A stretch of 64,000 bases of DNA from Phocoenobacter uteri. GTDB lineage: Bacteria; Pseudomonadota; Gammaproteobacteria; Enterobacterales; Pasteurellaceae. Positions within the stretch are counted from its first letter, which is position 1. The number at the start of each line of letters is the position of its first letter. The DNA is taken from positions 744,001 to 808,000 of the forward strand of contig NZ_UGTA01000001.1 in NCBI RefSeq assembly GCF_900454895.1, given 5' to 3'. The notes beneath the pieces are model-generated. The model was given only the letters and a program-made list of their open reading frames with translations, did no database searches and was not told the DNA's origin. Below, one piece after another: positions 53,506-63,389 of the stretch. The translations under genes were made by a program, and so were the position numbers.

Positions 53506-54585
53506 TTAAATTTGTTTCTCTCTATTCTTACGACGAGTCGCAACAGCATTCGCTAACTGGAATAATGCTTTTTCGCTGTCTTGCCAGTTAATACAAGCGT
53601 CCGTAATGCTCTGCCCATAAACCAATTCTTGCCCTGCGATCAAATCTTGACGCCCTTCGACTAAATGGCTTTCAATCATCACACCTGAAATCAATTCAGA
53701 ACCATTGGTGATCTGTTCTGAAATACTGTCACACACGGTTAATTGCTGTTTAAACTGTTTTTGACTGTTGGCGTGGCTAAAATCAACCATAACGTGTGGG
53801 CGATAGCCTACTTTTGCAATTTCTTCACCAATCTTTTCAATCATTTCAGCATGATAATTTGTGCCTGCTTTACCACCTCGTAAGATGATATGGCAATCAC
53901 TATTTCCTTGCGTTGAAACCACCGCTGAACGCCCATCTTGAGTAATAGATAAAAAATGATGTGGCGTATTCGCACAACGCATTCCATCTAAGGCATTTTG
54001 AACCGAACCACTGGTCGCATTTTTAAAACCAACCGCACAAGGTAAGCCTGAGGCTAATTCACGATGAATTTGTGATTCAACGGTTCTCGCCCCAATCGCT
54101 CCCCAACTTACAAGATCAACCATATATTGCGGACTTACAATATCCAAAAACTCACACGCTGTTGGTACGCCCAAGTTGTTAATATTTGATAACACTTGAC
54201 GTGCGATTTTTAAACCATCATTCACTTGATAACTTTCATCTAAATAAGGATCATTAATCAGTCCTTTCCAACCTACCGTGGTACGTGGCTTTTCAAAATA
54301 AACACGCATTACCACTTCTAAATTTTGGTAAATTTCAGGGTGTAATCTGACCGCTTGTATTTTGCGGGCATAGTCCAATGCAACCTTAGGATCGTGAATA
54401 GAACAAGGTCCAATAACAACCAACAAACGATCATCCAATCCATTGATAATATTATGAATTTTGTTACGTGCCTGAGCGACGGTATTTGTCGCCACTTCAC
54501 TGGCAGGCAATTTTTCTAATAATTCCTTTGGCGATAATAATGGTTCGATTTTTATTATTCTTTTATCGTTATTCTTATAAGTCAT
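53506..54585 (-). CDS. aroG: DAHP synthase AroG (3-deoxy-7-phosphoheptulonate synthase)
   Basis: The protein is 359 residues from the ATG at 54585 (MTYKNNDKRIIKIEPLL), close to the 350 of E. coli AroG. The core VVIGPCSIHD, FEKPRTTVGWKGLINDP and GARTVESQIHRELASGLPC, HIILRGGK and VDFSHANSQKQFK are all present. It condenses PEP and erythrose-4-phosphate, the committed step to aromatic amino acids, and the type is usually feedback-inhibited by phenylalanine. The frame stays open to 54666 inside truB, but the later start avoids the overlap. Confidence 0.95.
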   Translation of the reverse strand: MTYKNNDKRIIKIEPLLSPKELLEKLPASEVATNTVAQARNKIHNIINGLDDRLLVVIGPCSIHDPKVALDYARKIQAVRLHPEIYQNLEVVMRVYFEKPRTTVGWKGLINDPYLDESYQVNDGLKIARQVLSNINNLGVPTACEFLDIVSPQYMVDLVSWGAIGARTVESQIHRELASGLPCAVGFKNATSGSVQNALDGMRCANTPHHFLSITQDGRSAVVSTQGNSDCHIILRGGKAGTNYHAEMIEKIGEEIAKVGYRPHVMVDFSHANSQKQFKQQLTVCDSISEQITNGSELISGVMIESHLVEGRQDLIAGQELVYGQSITDACINWQDSEKALFQLANAVATRRKNREKQI

Positions 54586-54622
54586 ATTCTTGTTATCAAT
54601 ATAAAATCTAGTAGCTGGTCCT

Positions 54623-55543
54623 TTATAAATTGACCATTCGGCTCGGTCTAATAATATCCCTATCATCTATTTCTGCGGTACCTAAAAAGCTATTTTTATC
54701 TGAAAATAAACGTACCTGACCATAAATTTGCTGATCGTTCATAAATTTCAAACGCTGCCCAAATCCAATCGCTTTGGTCTGCTCCGCATTTAAGGTAATT
54801 TGAGGTAAACTCGCTACCGCACTATCTACAGGCAATAAATGCTGATCTAAAAGGGCTAAATTATCTTGCTCACCAAGTTGTTGTAGCTCGTCCCAGCCCA
54901 TCATTTTATCTTTTGGATAATTTGATACACCAATACGACGTAACACTGTAACATGTGCACCACAACCTAAAACTTCGCCTAAATCATCAATCAAAGTACG
55001 AATGTAAGTCCCTTTTGAACAATGTACTTCCAAAGTTAAATAAGGGGCTTCATAACTGATAAATTTAAGCTTAAAAATCGTGATTGGACGTGCTTCACGT
55101 TCAACGGTAATTCCTGCTCTAGCATATTCATACAAAGGCTTTCCATTATGTTTCAATGCTGAAAACATCGTTGGAACTTGTAAAATATCGCCACGAAATT
55201 GATCAAGATTTTCTATTATCTGAGTTTGATCAACCTTAATTTCACGAGTTTGTACCACTTCGCCATCCGCATCAGAACTATCTGTTCTCTCGCCCAACTT
55301 AGCCGTTACAACGTAGCGTTTATCAGAATCTAATAAAAATTGTGAGAACTTGGTCGCCTCACCTAAACAAATCGGCAACATTCCTGTGGCTAATGGATCT
55401 AATGCTCCAGTATGCCCTGCTTTATTTGCTTTAAATAGACGTTTTACTTTCTGTAAAATATCATTAGAGCTCATTCCTTGAGGCTTATCTAATAGAAAAA
55501 CACCGTGAATATCTCTGCCCTTTTTACTTGGTCTTCTGCCCAC
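54623..55543 (-). CDS. truB: tRNA pseudouridine(55) synthase TruB
   Basis: The 306-residue enzyme has the catalytic aspartate D49 in GHTGALDPLATGMLP, plus SKGTYIRTLIDDLGE. It forms pseudouridine 55 in tRNAs. It starts with GTG, preceded by GAGGAAT, directly after rbfA (2-base gap), the last gene of the nusA operon here. Confidence 0.96.
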   Translation of the reverse strand: MGRRPSKKGRDIHGVFLLDKPQGMSSNDILQKVKRLFKANKAGHTGALDPLATGMLPICLGEATKFSQFLLDSDKRYVVTAKLGERTDSSDADGEVVQTREIKVDQTQIIENLDQFRGDILQVPTMFSALKHNGKPLYEYARAGITVEREARPITIFKLKFISYEAPYLTLEVHCSKGTYIRTLIDDLGEVLGCGAHVTVLRRIGVSNYPKDKMMGWDELQQLGEQDNLALLDQHLLPVDSAVASLPQITLNAEQTKAIGFGQRLKFMNDQQIYGQVRLFSDKNSFLGTAEIDDRDIIRPSRMVNL

Positions 55544-55545
55544 GA

Positions 55546-55926
55546 TTATTCCTCAGAATGCTTTTGCTTATCTTTACGTACAACATCAGTCACAAGGTTA
55601 GACATACGCATTCCTTCAACTAATGACTGGTCGTAAACAAAACGTAGTTCTGGCACAATACGTAAACGCATTGCTTTTCCAACAAGATTACGAATGTAAC
55701 CTGAGGCTTTATTTAAGCCCTCTAAACCACGTTCTACTACGCTATCATCTTCATCAAATAAGAAAGTCACGAATACTTTTGCATAAGCAAGATCTCGGCT
55801 AATTTCAACATCTGAAACCGTCACCATTCCTACACGAGGATCTTTTACTTCGCGTTGCAAAATAATTGCAATTTCTTTTTGTAATTCCTGTGCGACTCGG
55901 TCTGAACGTGTAAATTCTTTCGCCAT
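55546..55926 (-). CDS. rbfA: 30S ribosome-binding factor RbfA
   Basis: The 126-residue protein has the RbfA KH-like fold segments RSDRVAQELQKEIAIILQREVKDPRV and LRIVPELRFVYDQSLVEGMRMSNLV. It aids 16S 5' maturation and cold adaptation of the 30S subunit. It lies between infB and truB as in E. coli, but a hairpin region of 138 bases precedes it. Confidence 0.96.
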   Translation of the reverse strand: MAKEFTRSDRVAQELQKEIAIILQREVKDPRVGMVTVSDVEISRDLAYAKVFVTFLFDEDDSVVERGLEGLNKASGYIRNLVGKAMRLRIVPELRFVYDQSLVEGMRMSNLVTDVVRKDKQKHSEE

Positions 55927-55949
55927 TTTTTATATCCTTTTGTTAGCAA

Positions 55950-56008
55950 ACAAGCGGTAAGATTTTATAAAAAATTTGCAAATTTTTTGATAAATCTGAC
56001 CGCTTATA
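55950..56008. repeat. Inverted uptake-signal pair between infB and rbfA
   Basis: ACAAGCGGTAAGATTT (from 55950) and AAATCTGACCGCTTAT (to about 56007) face each other with a TTTGCAAATTTTTT centre. One mismatch lies within 14 bp of the stem. Confidence 0.7.
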
Positions 56009-56031
56009 AATTGTTAAAATATATCATAAAT

Positions 56032-56051
56032 AGACAAGGCGAGCCTTGTCT
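56032..56051 (-). terminator. Perfect hairpin after infB
   Basis: AGACAAGGC (56032-56040) and GCCTTGTCT (56043-56051) form a 9-bp stem with a 2-base loop, 13 bases past infB. The minus-strand flank ATTTATG is only moderately T-rich, so partial termination is likely. Related outer bases occur at 17210-17240. Confidence 0.6.
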
Positions 56052-56064
56052 CTACGTATATTCA

Positions 56065-58551
56065 TTAGATTGAACGTTTAATTTCAACCACTTCAAAGAC
56101 TTCGATTTGGTCGCCAACTTTAACATCATTGTAGTTTTTAACGCCCATACCACATTCCATATTACTACGTACTTCTGCTACATCATCTTTGAAACGACGT
56201 AATGAATCTAATTCACCTTCGAAGATAACAATATTATCACGTAATACACGGATTGGGTTGCTACGTTTTACGATACCTTCAGTCACCATACAACCTGCAA
56301 TCGCACCAAATTTAGGGTGACGGAATACATCACGTACTTCTGCTAAACCGATGATCTCTTGTTTAAATTCAGGTGCAAGCATACCGCTCATCGCTGCTTT
56401 AATTTCATTTAATAATTCATAAATGATTGAGTAGTAACGTAAATCAATATTTTCCGTTTCAATCACACGACGTGCTGATGCATCAGCACGCACGTTAAAT
56501 CCTAAAATAATCGCATTTGACGCTGCTGCAAGAGTTGCATCTGTTTCAGTGATACCACCGACACCAGAACCAACAACTTTCACTTTCACTTCTTCCGTTG
56601 AAAGCTCGCCTAACGCTTGGCTAATTGCTTCTACTGAACCTTGAACGTCTGCTTTAACAATCACGTTTAATTCTGCAACATCACCCTCAGTCATATTGCT
56701 AAACATATTTTCTAGTTTCGCTTTTTGCTGACGAGCTAATTTCACATCACGGAATTTACCTTGACGATATAATGCTACTTCACGTGCTTTTTTCTCATCA
56801 CGTACAACGGTAGCTTCATCCCCTGCTGCTGGTACGCCTGAAAGCCCTAATACCTCAACAGGGATTGATGGACCTGCTGATTCAATAGTTTTACCATTTT
56901 CATCACGCATTGCACGAACACGACCGTATTCGAAGCCACAAAGTACGATATCACCTTTGTTTAACGTACCTGATTGAACAAGGATTGTTGCAACTGGACC
57001 ACGACCTTTATCTAGGTAAGATTCAATAACAACACCACTTGCCATACCTTCTTTAACTGCCGTTAATTCAAGTACTTCTGATTGTAATAAGATCGCATCT
57101 AATAATTCATCAACACCCGTACCTTGTTTCGCTGATACGTGAACAAACTGAATATCCCCACCGAATTTTTCAGAAACAACTTCATATTGTAATAATTCTT
57201 GCTCAACACGATCAGGATTTGCTTCTGGTTTATCGACTTTATTTACTGCAACAACTAAAGGTACTTCCGCTGCTCTTGCGTGCTGAATCGCTTCGATTGT
57301 TTGTGGCATCACACCATCATCTGCTGCAACAACAAGGATAACGATATCTGTTGATTTTGCACCACGTGCACGCATTGACGTAAAGGCCGCGTGTCCCGGA
57401 GTATCTAAGAAAGTAACCATTTTACCATCGTCTGTTTCAACGTGATAAGCACCGATATGCTGTGTAATACCACCTGCTTCGCCTGCAGCTACTTTTGCTT
57501 TACGGATATAGTCAAGCAATGACGTTTTACCATGATCCACGTGTCCCATAATAGTTACAACTGGTGCGCGCGTTACTTTTTCAAGATTTAAGTCACGATC
57601 GCTCATTAACGCTTCTTCAAGTTCATTTTCTTTACGAAGAACGACTTTGTGTCCCATTTCCTCAGCCACGAGTTGTGCTGTTTCTTGGTCAATTACTTGG
57701 TTAATGGTCGCCATTGCACCCATTTTCATCATCGTTTTGATCACTTCGGTCGCTTTGACTGCCATTTTATTCGCAAGTTCTGCAACAGTAATCGTTTCAC
57801 CAATCACAACTTCACGTGTCACTGGTGCTGCTGGTTTAGTAAAGCTTTGTTGAATAGATGAATTACCTTTTTTCACATTGCGTTTACCTTTACCAACTTT
57901 TAAATTACCTTTTTGGTTACGGCGATTTTCTTCACGTTCATTCTTTTTAGAATCTTCATTACGTGTTGCTTTTTTGGTTTTTTTACGACCTTTTGACTCA
58001 CTCTTACGATCCGAATCAAAATCCGCTTCACGTGCATAGTTTGAAGTAAAGCGAGCATCTTCAAATTCATCTGCTGATGAATCTGTTTTACCTTCATCAG
58101 CAGCAAGCTCAGCTAAACGACGTGCTTCTTCAGCTGCTTTTTTCGCAGCTTCTTCAGCTTTTTTCAGAGCAAGTTCTTCTTGTTTACGGCGGAACTCCTC
58201 TTCTTCTTTCGATTTAGCTGGTTTTTTCTCTTCTGCTTTTTTCGCTTTTTTAGCTGCAGCTTCGACTTTTGCTTTTTCCTGCTCTGCTTTTTGTTTTTTC
58301 TCTAATTCCGCTTTAGCTTTAGCCTCTTTCTCGGCTTTTAATTTTGCTTCTTTTTCAGCTTGTTCTTTAGCTTTTGCTTCAGCTAATTCTTTCTGTTTCG
58401 CGGCTTCTACAGCTGCAACATCAATTTTGCGAGATTTACGTACTTCAACTTGGACTTGTTTTGCTTTTCCACCTGTTGTTGTACTGCTTACAGTCGTCTT
58501 AGTACGGCGTTGTAAGCTCAATTTTTTGGGTGCTTTTTTCTCTTCTGTCAT
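56065..58551 (-). CDS. infB: Translation initiation factor IF-2
   Basis: The 828-residue protein has a long charged, alanine- and lysine-rich N-terminal region, then IF2_N. The G domain has GHVDHGKT (about 336-343), DTPGHAAF and NKVDKPEAN. Domains II, III and the C-terminal fMet-tRNA-binding domain follow. It brings initiator tRNA to the 30S subunit. It follows nusA by 21 bases. Internal start sites for shorter IF-2 forms are possible but not identified. Confidence 0.98.
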   Translation of the reverse strand: MTEEKKAPKKLSLQRRTKTTVSSTTTGGKAKQVQVEVRKSRKIDVAAVEAAKQKELAEAKAKEQAEKEAKLKAEKEAKAKAELEKKQKAEQEKAKVEAAAKKAKKAEEKKPAKSKEEEEFRRKQEELALKKAEEAAKKAAEEARRLAELAADEGKTDSSADEFEDARFTSNYAREADFDSDRKSESKGRKKTKKATRNEDSKKNEREENRRNQKGNLKVGKGKRNVKKGNSSIQQSFTKPAAPVTREVVIGETITVAELANKMAVKATEVIKTMMKMGAMATINQVIDQETAQLVAEEMGHKVVLRKENELEEALMSDRDLNLEKVTRAPVVTIMGHVDHGKTSLLDYIRKAKVAAGEAGGITQHIGAYHVETDDGKMVTFLDTPGHAAFTSMRARGAKSTDIVILVVAADDGVMPQTIEAIQHARAAEVPLVVAVNKVDKPEANPDRVEQELLQYEVVSEKFGGDIQFVHVSAKQGTGVDELLDAILLQSEVLELTAVKEGMASGVVIESYLDKGRGPVATILVQSGTLNKGDIVLCGFEYGRVRAMRDENGKTIESAGPSIPVEVLGLSGVPAAGDEATVVRDEKKAREVALYRQGKFRDVKLARQQKAKLENMFSNMTEGDVAELNVIVKADVQGSVEAISQALGELSTEEVKVKVVGSGVGGITETDATLAAASNAIILGFNVRADASARRVIETENIDLRYYSIIYELLNEIKAAMSGMLAPEFKQEIIGLAEVRDVFRHPKFGAIAGCMVTEGIVKRSNPIRVLRDNIVIFEGELDSLRRFKDDVAEVRSNMECGMGVKNYNDVKVGDQIEVFEVVEIKRSI

Positions 58552-58572
58552 CTTAAATTCTCCTTACAACGA

Positions 58573-60054
58573 CTAACTAAACCAACAAATTTCACGTGCA
58601 GCCATAATTAACTCGCCCGCTTTTTCTGATGATAACTCTTCAATATCAGCTAAATCATCAGTACCTTGTTCAGCTAATTCTTCTAATGTCACTACGCCTT
58701 TTTCTGCTAATTTGAATGCAATGTGACGTTCCATACCTTCAAGATTTAATAATTTATCTTCAATATGTGCTTCTTCAAGCATTTTTTCTTCAAGCATTGC
58801 TTGTTTAGTAATTGCCGTTTTTGCACGCTCTTGTAATTCGACAACTAAATCTTCATCTTCAAGACCATCAATAGAGGTAATTTCATTAACAGGCACATAA
58901 GCAATCTCTTCTAACGATGAGAAACCTTCATCAATAAGAAGTTGTGCAAACTCATCATCAATTTCAAGAGCTTCTACAAATAAATTCAGTACTTTGTTAT
59001 CTTCTGCTTGATGTTTTTTATCTAAATCTTTGGTTGTCATTACATTTAATGTCCAACCTGTTAACTGTGTTGCTAAACGAACATTCTGACCATTGCGTCC
59101 AATAGCTTGTGCTAAAGCAGTTTCTTCAACAGCAATATCCATTGTATGCGCATCTTCATCAACTACGATAGAAGCAACATCCGCAGGTGCCATCGCATTG
59201 ATAGCAAATTGTGCTGGATTATCATCCCAAAGTACAATATCAATTCGTTCACCACCTAGCTCATTACTGATCGCTTGTACACGGGCACCACGCATTCCCA
59301 CACACGCACCAACAGGATCAATACGCTTATCATTACTTTTCACTGCAATTTTAGCACGAGATGCTGGATCACGAGATGCACCCTTAATTTCAATCAGCTC
59401 TTCGCCAATTTCTGGTACTTCAAGTCTAAATAGCTCTTCAAGCATAATTGGTTTTGAACGTGTAACAAAAAGTTGAGGACCTTTTGATTCAGGTTTAATC
59501 TCATATAACACACCACGAATACGGTCACCTGGACGAAGGTTTTCACGAGGTAACATATCTTCACGTACAATTACTGCTTCCGCTTGATTACCTAAATCTA
59601 AAATGATTTGCTCACGGCTTGATTTTTTCACTGTTGCACTAATGATAGAACCTAACTGTGAACGATATTGCTCAACCACTTTATTGCGTTCAGCTTCACG
59701 AATTTTAGAAGTGATAACCTGACGTGCAGTTTGCATTGTGATACGGTCGAAAGGAATTGAATCAATTTCATCTTCAATAAAATCACCAACTTGTACATTT
59801 GGATCATCATATTGTGCTGCTTCAATACTGATTTCACGGGTTGTATTATGTACCTCTTCAACCACAGCCCAACGGCGGAAAGTCGCAAAATTACCTGTTT
59901 TACGGTCAATCACCACACGTACATCAATATCTAATTCTTTCTTTTTTCTTGTCGAAATAGCAAGTGCTGTTTCTAACGCTTCAAAAATTGCTTCTTTTGG
60001 TAGCAACTTCTCGTTAGATACGGCTTCTGCTGCTAATAAAATCTCTTTACTCAT
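58573..60054 (-). CDS. nusA: Transcription elongation/termination factor NusA
   Basis: The 493-residue protein has the N-terminal RNAP-binding domain (MSKEILLAAEAVSNEKLLPKEAIFEALETAL), an S1 domain, two KH domains (VGACVGMRGARVQAISNELGGERIDIVLW) and two C-terminal acidic repeats. It affects pausing, rho and lambda N-type antitermination. AAGGT precedes the ATG. It is in the usual rimP-nusA-infB order. Confidence 0.97.
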   Translation of the reverse strand: MSKEILLAAEAVSNEKLLPKEAIFEALETALAISTRKKKELDIDVRVVIDRKTGNFATFRRWAVVEEVHNTTREISIEAAQYDDPNVQVGDFIEDEIDSIPFDRITMQTARQVITSKIREAERNKVVEQYRSQLGSIISATVKKSSREQIILDLGNQAEAVIVREDMLPRENLRPGDRIRGVLYEIKPESKGPQLFVTRSKPIMLEELFRLEVPEIGEELIEIKGASRDPASRAKIAVKSNDKRIDPVGACVGMRGARVQAISNELGGERIDIVLWDDNPAQFAINAMAPADVASIVVDEDAHTMDIAVEETALAQAIGRNGQNVRLATQLTGWTLNVMTTKDLDKKHQAEDNKVLNLFVEALEIDDEFAQLLIDEGFSSLEEIAYVPVNEITSIDGLEDEDLVVELQERAKTAITKQAMLEEKMLEEAHIEDKLLNLEGMERHIAFKLAEKGVVTLEELAEQGTDDLADIEELSSEKAGELIMAAREICWFS

Positions 60055-60069
60055 TTTACATACCTTATA

Positions 60070-60531
60070 TTAAAAATTAAAAACGGGAATTAAGTTTGCT
60101 TTTTGAATGTTACCAAATGCAAAACTGTGCATTTCATTCTCAACCTTTAATGTAACTAGATTATTCTCGACATTCACAAGCTCACCTTGCCATTTACGGC
60201 GATCAAACATTGGTATACGAAGATGAATAATCACATCTCTTCCAATAAAACGTTGATAATGCTCCAATGTGAATAACGGTCGATCTAATCCAGGAGAAGA
60301 TACTTCTAAGTTGTACTTATCACTGATTGGATCTTCAACATCAAAAATGGCACTTACTTGACGGCTAACGCTACTACAATCTTCAACTGTTACGCCACCT
60401 TCTTTATCTATATAAATACGAACAGTAAGAAAACGTCCTGCTCGTGCTGTTTCAATTCCAACTAATTCAAATCCCATTGCTTCAATAGAATCGTGAGTAA
60501 GTTCTTGTAACTTTTGCTCTAATGTTGCCAA
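60070..60531 (-). CDS. rimP: Ribosome maturation factor RimP
   Basis: The 153-residue protein starts MATLEQKLQELTHDSIEAMGFELVGIE and has NLEVSSPGLDRPLFTLEHYQRFIG, the RimP core. It helps assemble the 30S subunit. The start codon is TTG at 60531, preceded by a strong AGGAGG (60536-60541). Upstream lie three terminator-like hairpins after the fMet tRNA. Confidence 0.95.
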   Translation of the reverse strand: MATLEQKLQELTHDSIEAMGFELVGIETARAGRFLTVRIYIDKEGGVTVEDCSSVSRQVSAIFDVEDPISDKYNLEVSSPGLDRPLFTLEHYQRFIGRDVIIHLRIPMFDRRKWQGELVNVENNLVTLKVENEMHSFAFGNIQKANLIPVFNF

Positions 60532-60554
60532 AGATACCTCCTAATAATTAAATA

Positions 60555-60580
60555 CAAAAAAAGAGCTATAATAAGCTCCT
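60555..60580 (-). terminator. Hairpin 3 in rimP leader (leaky terminator/attenuator)
   Basis: On the minus strand GAGCT and AGCTC around TATTAT are followed by seven T residues, just before the rimP ribosome binding site. The stem is short. Confidence 0.5.
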
Positions 60581-60603
60581 TCTTAGAAAATAGTTTAATT
60601 CCT

Positions 60604-60634
60604 ACAAAAAAGCCCAAACATCTGTTTGGACTTC
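60604..60634 (-). terminator. Hairpin 2 in rimP leader (leaky terminator)
   Basis: AAGTCCAAACA and TGTTTGGGCTT form an 11-bp stem with one G-T pair, followed by T residues on the minus strand. It looks like a good intrinsic terminator. Confidence 0.75.
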
Positions 60635-60669
60635 CTATCGTTTATTTTTATCTTTTGTTCTGATAAAAA

Positions 60670-60700
60670 TAAAGCCCATCTTTTAATGAAAGATGAGCTT
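60670..60700 (-). terminator. Hairpin 1 after fMet tRNA (leaky terminator)
   Basis: AAGCTCATCTTT and AAAGATGGGCTT form a 12-bp stem with one G-T pair followed by ATTTTT. It lies 8 bases after the tRNA 3' end. Confidence 0.75.
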
Positions 60701-60707
60701 AAAAAGC

Positions 60708-60784
<77 letters not shown>

Positions 60785-60797
60785 TCTGATGTAGCTC

Positions 60798-60825
60798 ATT
60801 ATAGATAGATTTAAAATGAAAGCAA
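60798..60825 (-). promoter_or_regulatory. Promoter of fMet tRNA and rimP-nusA operon
   Basis: A perfect TATAAT (60798-60803) and TTGCTT (60820-60825) are spaced by 16 bases on the minus strand. They lie about 14 bases before the tRNA 5' end. Confidence 0.75.
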
Positions 60826-60935
60826 GTCTTTTTTATAAAAAAGATCTCTTTTGCTTTAAATTCAAACGCTTTGTTGTTAAATCAATCTGATTCATCATAA
60901 ATTTCTATTAACTAATTCAAATAACTAAAAAATAA

Positions 60936-62438
60936 TTATGCAAATTTTAGATCAAATCCGACCGCTTGCAGCTCCCTTACTTCTAAATTGAGATCATTCA
61001 CTAATAAGGGATTATTTGTTAAGTAATCATCTTCAAAAGATAAAAACCACGTATTTCCATCTATTCTTAATTTTACTTGTTGTGGCCTTATTGTCGCTTG
61101 ACGTGAACGATTTAATAATGTTGCAAGGCGAAACAATCTTAATAATGTGATAATGTTACGCTTACTATAACGATAAGTACGATGAATATAATTTAATTTA
61201 ATGTCTTGAAGATGGTAACGCACAATCGTTGCTAGAAGAAGTTGTTGTTCATTATCAAAACCTGGTAAATTTATATTGTTTAAAATATAACCTGAATGAT
61301 AATTGTAACGATTATGGTTAATCGTAATGCCCACTTCGTGTAATTGACTCGCCCATTTTAAAATATCGTAAAATTCTTGTTTTAAAGAATGAGTATGCCA
61401 GAATGGAATTTGTTTAACTAATTGATATGCTGTCCGTTCTACCCTTGTTGCTTGCTCCACATCAATATTAAATTGTTGTGCAAGAGATGTCGCAGTACGC
61501 TGTCTAATATCCTGCTGCTGGAACTGAGCATCTAAGCTATACATCACTCCTTCACGAACTGCACCATCAGAATACCGCATTGTGTCTATTTGAAAGGTAT
61601 GAAAAAGTGCTTTTAAAATAGCTAGACCCGGCACAAAAACATCTGCTCGTTCTTTTAATAGCCCTTTTAGTTGTATCTGATATAATGAATTAAATTTCAA
61701 ACAATTCTCAATTAAATAATTTAAACGTTCAAGCGTAATAATACCATCTTTATAACCATTGGCTCTTAATACAGAAACCACTGTCTTTATTGTACCCGAT
61801 GATCCAAGAACGTGTTGCCAACCTAATTCACAATAATCACCTTCAAGATCCTCAATTTTTTCCATTGCCACTTTATAAGCACTTTCGAATGCGTGTTCAC
61901 TTAAATGTCCCTGTGAAAAAAAACGCTTTGCAAAACTTACACATCCCATATGACGACTCTCTGCTCGAATCGGTGAAAAATCATCACCAATACACATCTC
62001 CGTCGAGCCACCACCAATATCGATAATAAATTTTCGACCTTTTTCTGGCTGAGTATGACTTGCCCCAGAATAAATCAATGTAGCTTCTTCTCGACCTGAA
62101 ATAATATTGATTGGATAAGGAAAGACTGCTTTTGCTTGATGAAGAAATTCATCATTATTTAATGCTCGGCGTAATGTATATGTACCAATAACCTTAACAT
62201 TTTCAACCTCAAACCCTTGTAAACGACTCGCAAACAACGCTAAACAATCGATTCCTCTCTTCATTGCTTCATCGCTCAAAATACGATCTTCCCCTAAGCC
62301 TTCTGCTAATCTAACTTGTTGCTTAATACGAGACAAAATTTGAATAGAGCCATTAACGACTCGAGCAATAATAAGATGAAAACTATTTGATCCTAAATCA
62401 ATAGCAGCAAATTCACGAGGAGCAGAGCTAAATGGCAT
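60936..62438 (-). CDS. gppA: Exopolyphosphatase / pppGpp phosphohydrolase GppA
   Basis: The 500-residue Ppx/GppA protein starts with AAIDLGSNSFHLIIARVVNGSIQ. The ASKHA phosphate loop FIIDIGGGSTEMCIGD and GSSGTIKTV follow, and a C-terminal HD-like region is present. Length and N-terminus are closer to E. coli GppA (494) than Ppx (513). It converts pppGpp to ppGpp or degrades polyphosphate. With relA this gives two alarmone enzymes in the window. Ppx is the alternative. Confidence 0.88.
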   Translation of the reverse strand: MPFSSAPREFAAIDLGSNSFHLIIARVVNGSIQILSRIKQQVRLAEGLGEDRILSDEAMKRGIDCLALFASRLQGFEVENVKVIGTYTLRRALNNDEFLHQAKAVFPYPINIISGREEATLIYSGASHTQPEKGRKFIIDIGGGSTEMCIGDDFSPIRAESRHMGCVSFAKRFFSQGHLSEHAFESAYKVAMEKIEDLEGDYCELGWQHVLGSSGTIKTVVSVLRANGYKDGIITLERLNYLIENCLKFNSLYQIQLKGLLKERADVFVPGLAILKALFHTFQIDTMRYSDGAVREGVMYSLDAQFQQQDIRQRTATSLAQQFNIDVEQATRVERTAYQLVKQIPFWHTHSLKQEFYDILKWASQLHEVGITINHNRYNYHSGYILNNINLPGFDNEQQLLLATIVRYHLQDIKLNYIHRTYRYSKRNIITLLRLFRLATLLNRSRQATIRPQQVKLRIDGNTWFLSFEDDYLTNNPLLVNDLNLEVRELQAVGFDLKFA

Positions 62439-62925
62439 AATATATTCCTTTCCTATAATATAACGCTAACATTCTAATATAATAAGCGGTCATTTTCTTC
62501 AAAAATTTGCAAAATATTGAATAAATCAAAGATCAAAACAAAAAATGTTCCGAAATTTTATTTAATACATATATTTCAATATGTATATGGACAAGAATAA
62601 GGAAAACGCTCACTATCGCTTTGTGACAATACTATCAGTGATAATATAAATAAAAGGTGTGTTCTTCCGAACCTGTTTACTTGTCAAGATTTCTTTCTCT
62701 CTGGTATGCCCCTCTTTGCTTTTGTACAACAACTCGGGATATTCCTAGAAATACAGATAGAGAAGGAGACCATTACAACGACATAATAAATCAATAAATT
62801 ATTTGTCACTTATCTAGTATATATATCCTCAAAAATTTTTATACTAAAGCATATTGATTTTAAAACAATCAACTCCCATATAGCATAATGCTGTAATAGT
62901 GCAGCGTAACCTACAAGGAAATCAT
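62439..62925. other. Long gene-free region gppA / YjzC-like gene
   Basis: This 487-base region holds an uptake-signal core with TTTGCAAAAT tail (62484-62515), a small dyad around 62567-62587 (ATACATATA/TATGTAT) and AT-rich promoter-like sequence. No gene or known RNA was recognised. Its length would fit a long leader or a small RNA upstream of the YjzC-like gene. Confidence 0.4.
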
Positions 62926-63111
62926 ATGGTAAATACAATTAAACCAGGTCAAAATACTGGTAAAAATGGTGGTATCTATCAAGAAATAGATCCTCGAGGT
63001 CATAAAAAAGAACGTTATTCTACTATTAAAGATAATCAAAAAGCACCACCAACATCAGCACCAGGCAATATTTGGAAGAGAATTAAACGCACTCCTGATA
63101 GTTCTCACTAA
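62926..63111 (+). CDS. YjzC-like small protein
   Basis: The product is 61 residues from ATG 62926, preceded by AAGGAA. MVNTIKPGQNTGKNGGIYQEI followed by a basic centre and PPTSAPGNIWKRIKRTPD near the end resembles the YjzC family of small basic proteins known mostly from Bacillus (its KPGQ...GxY pattern and a W close to the end). Function unknown. A GTG at 62899 is in frame but has no ribosome binding site. Confidence 0.7.
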   Translation: MVNTIKPGQNTGKNGGIYQEIDPRGHKKERYSTIKDNQKAPPTSAPGNIWKRIKRTPDSSH

Positions 63112-63132
63112 TTATTTTAGTTATTCTTTGGA

Positions 63133-63168
63133 TATTGGTAATCAGTATCACAAGTATTGATTACCAAA
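63133..63168 (+). terminator. Terminator-like hairpin after YjzC-like gene
   Basis: TTGGTAATCA (63135-63144) and TGATTACCAA (63158-63167) form a 10-bp stem followed by ATTTC, about 25 bases beyond the stop. Confidence 0.6.
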
Positions 63169-63389
63169 TTTCACGATGATATCCAATCATATTGAACAAC
63201 ACATAAATCATTCCACTTTCAATAACGAAAATTCTTTAACATATTCTCATTTGAAATAAGTATTATTTAACAGCTTTATAACATATTGATTTAAAAAAAT
63301 AATTTTTCACTTAAAATGTATATAAACGGCTTTATAAAATTCACAAATATTTTTATAATGCTTCGAAAAATAGGAATATAGGGAAATAA

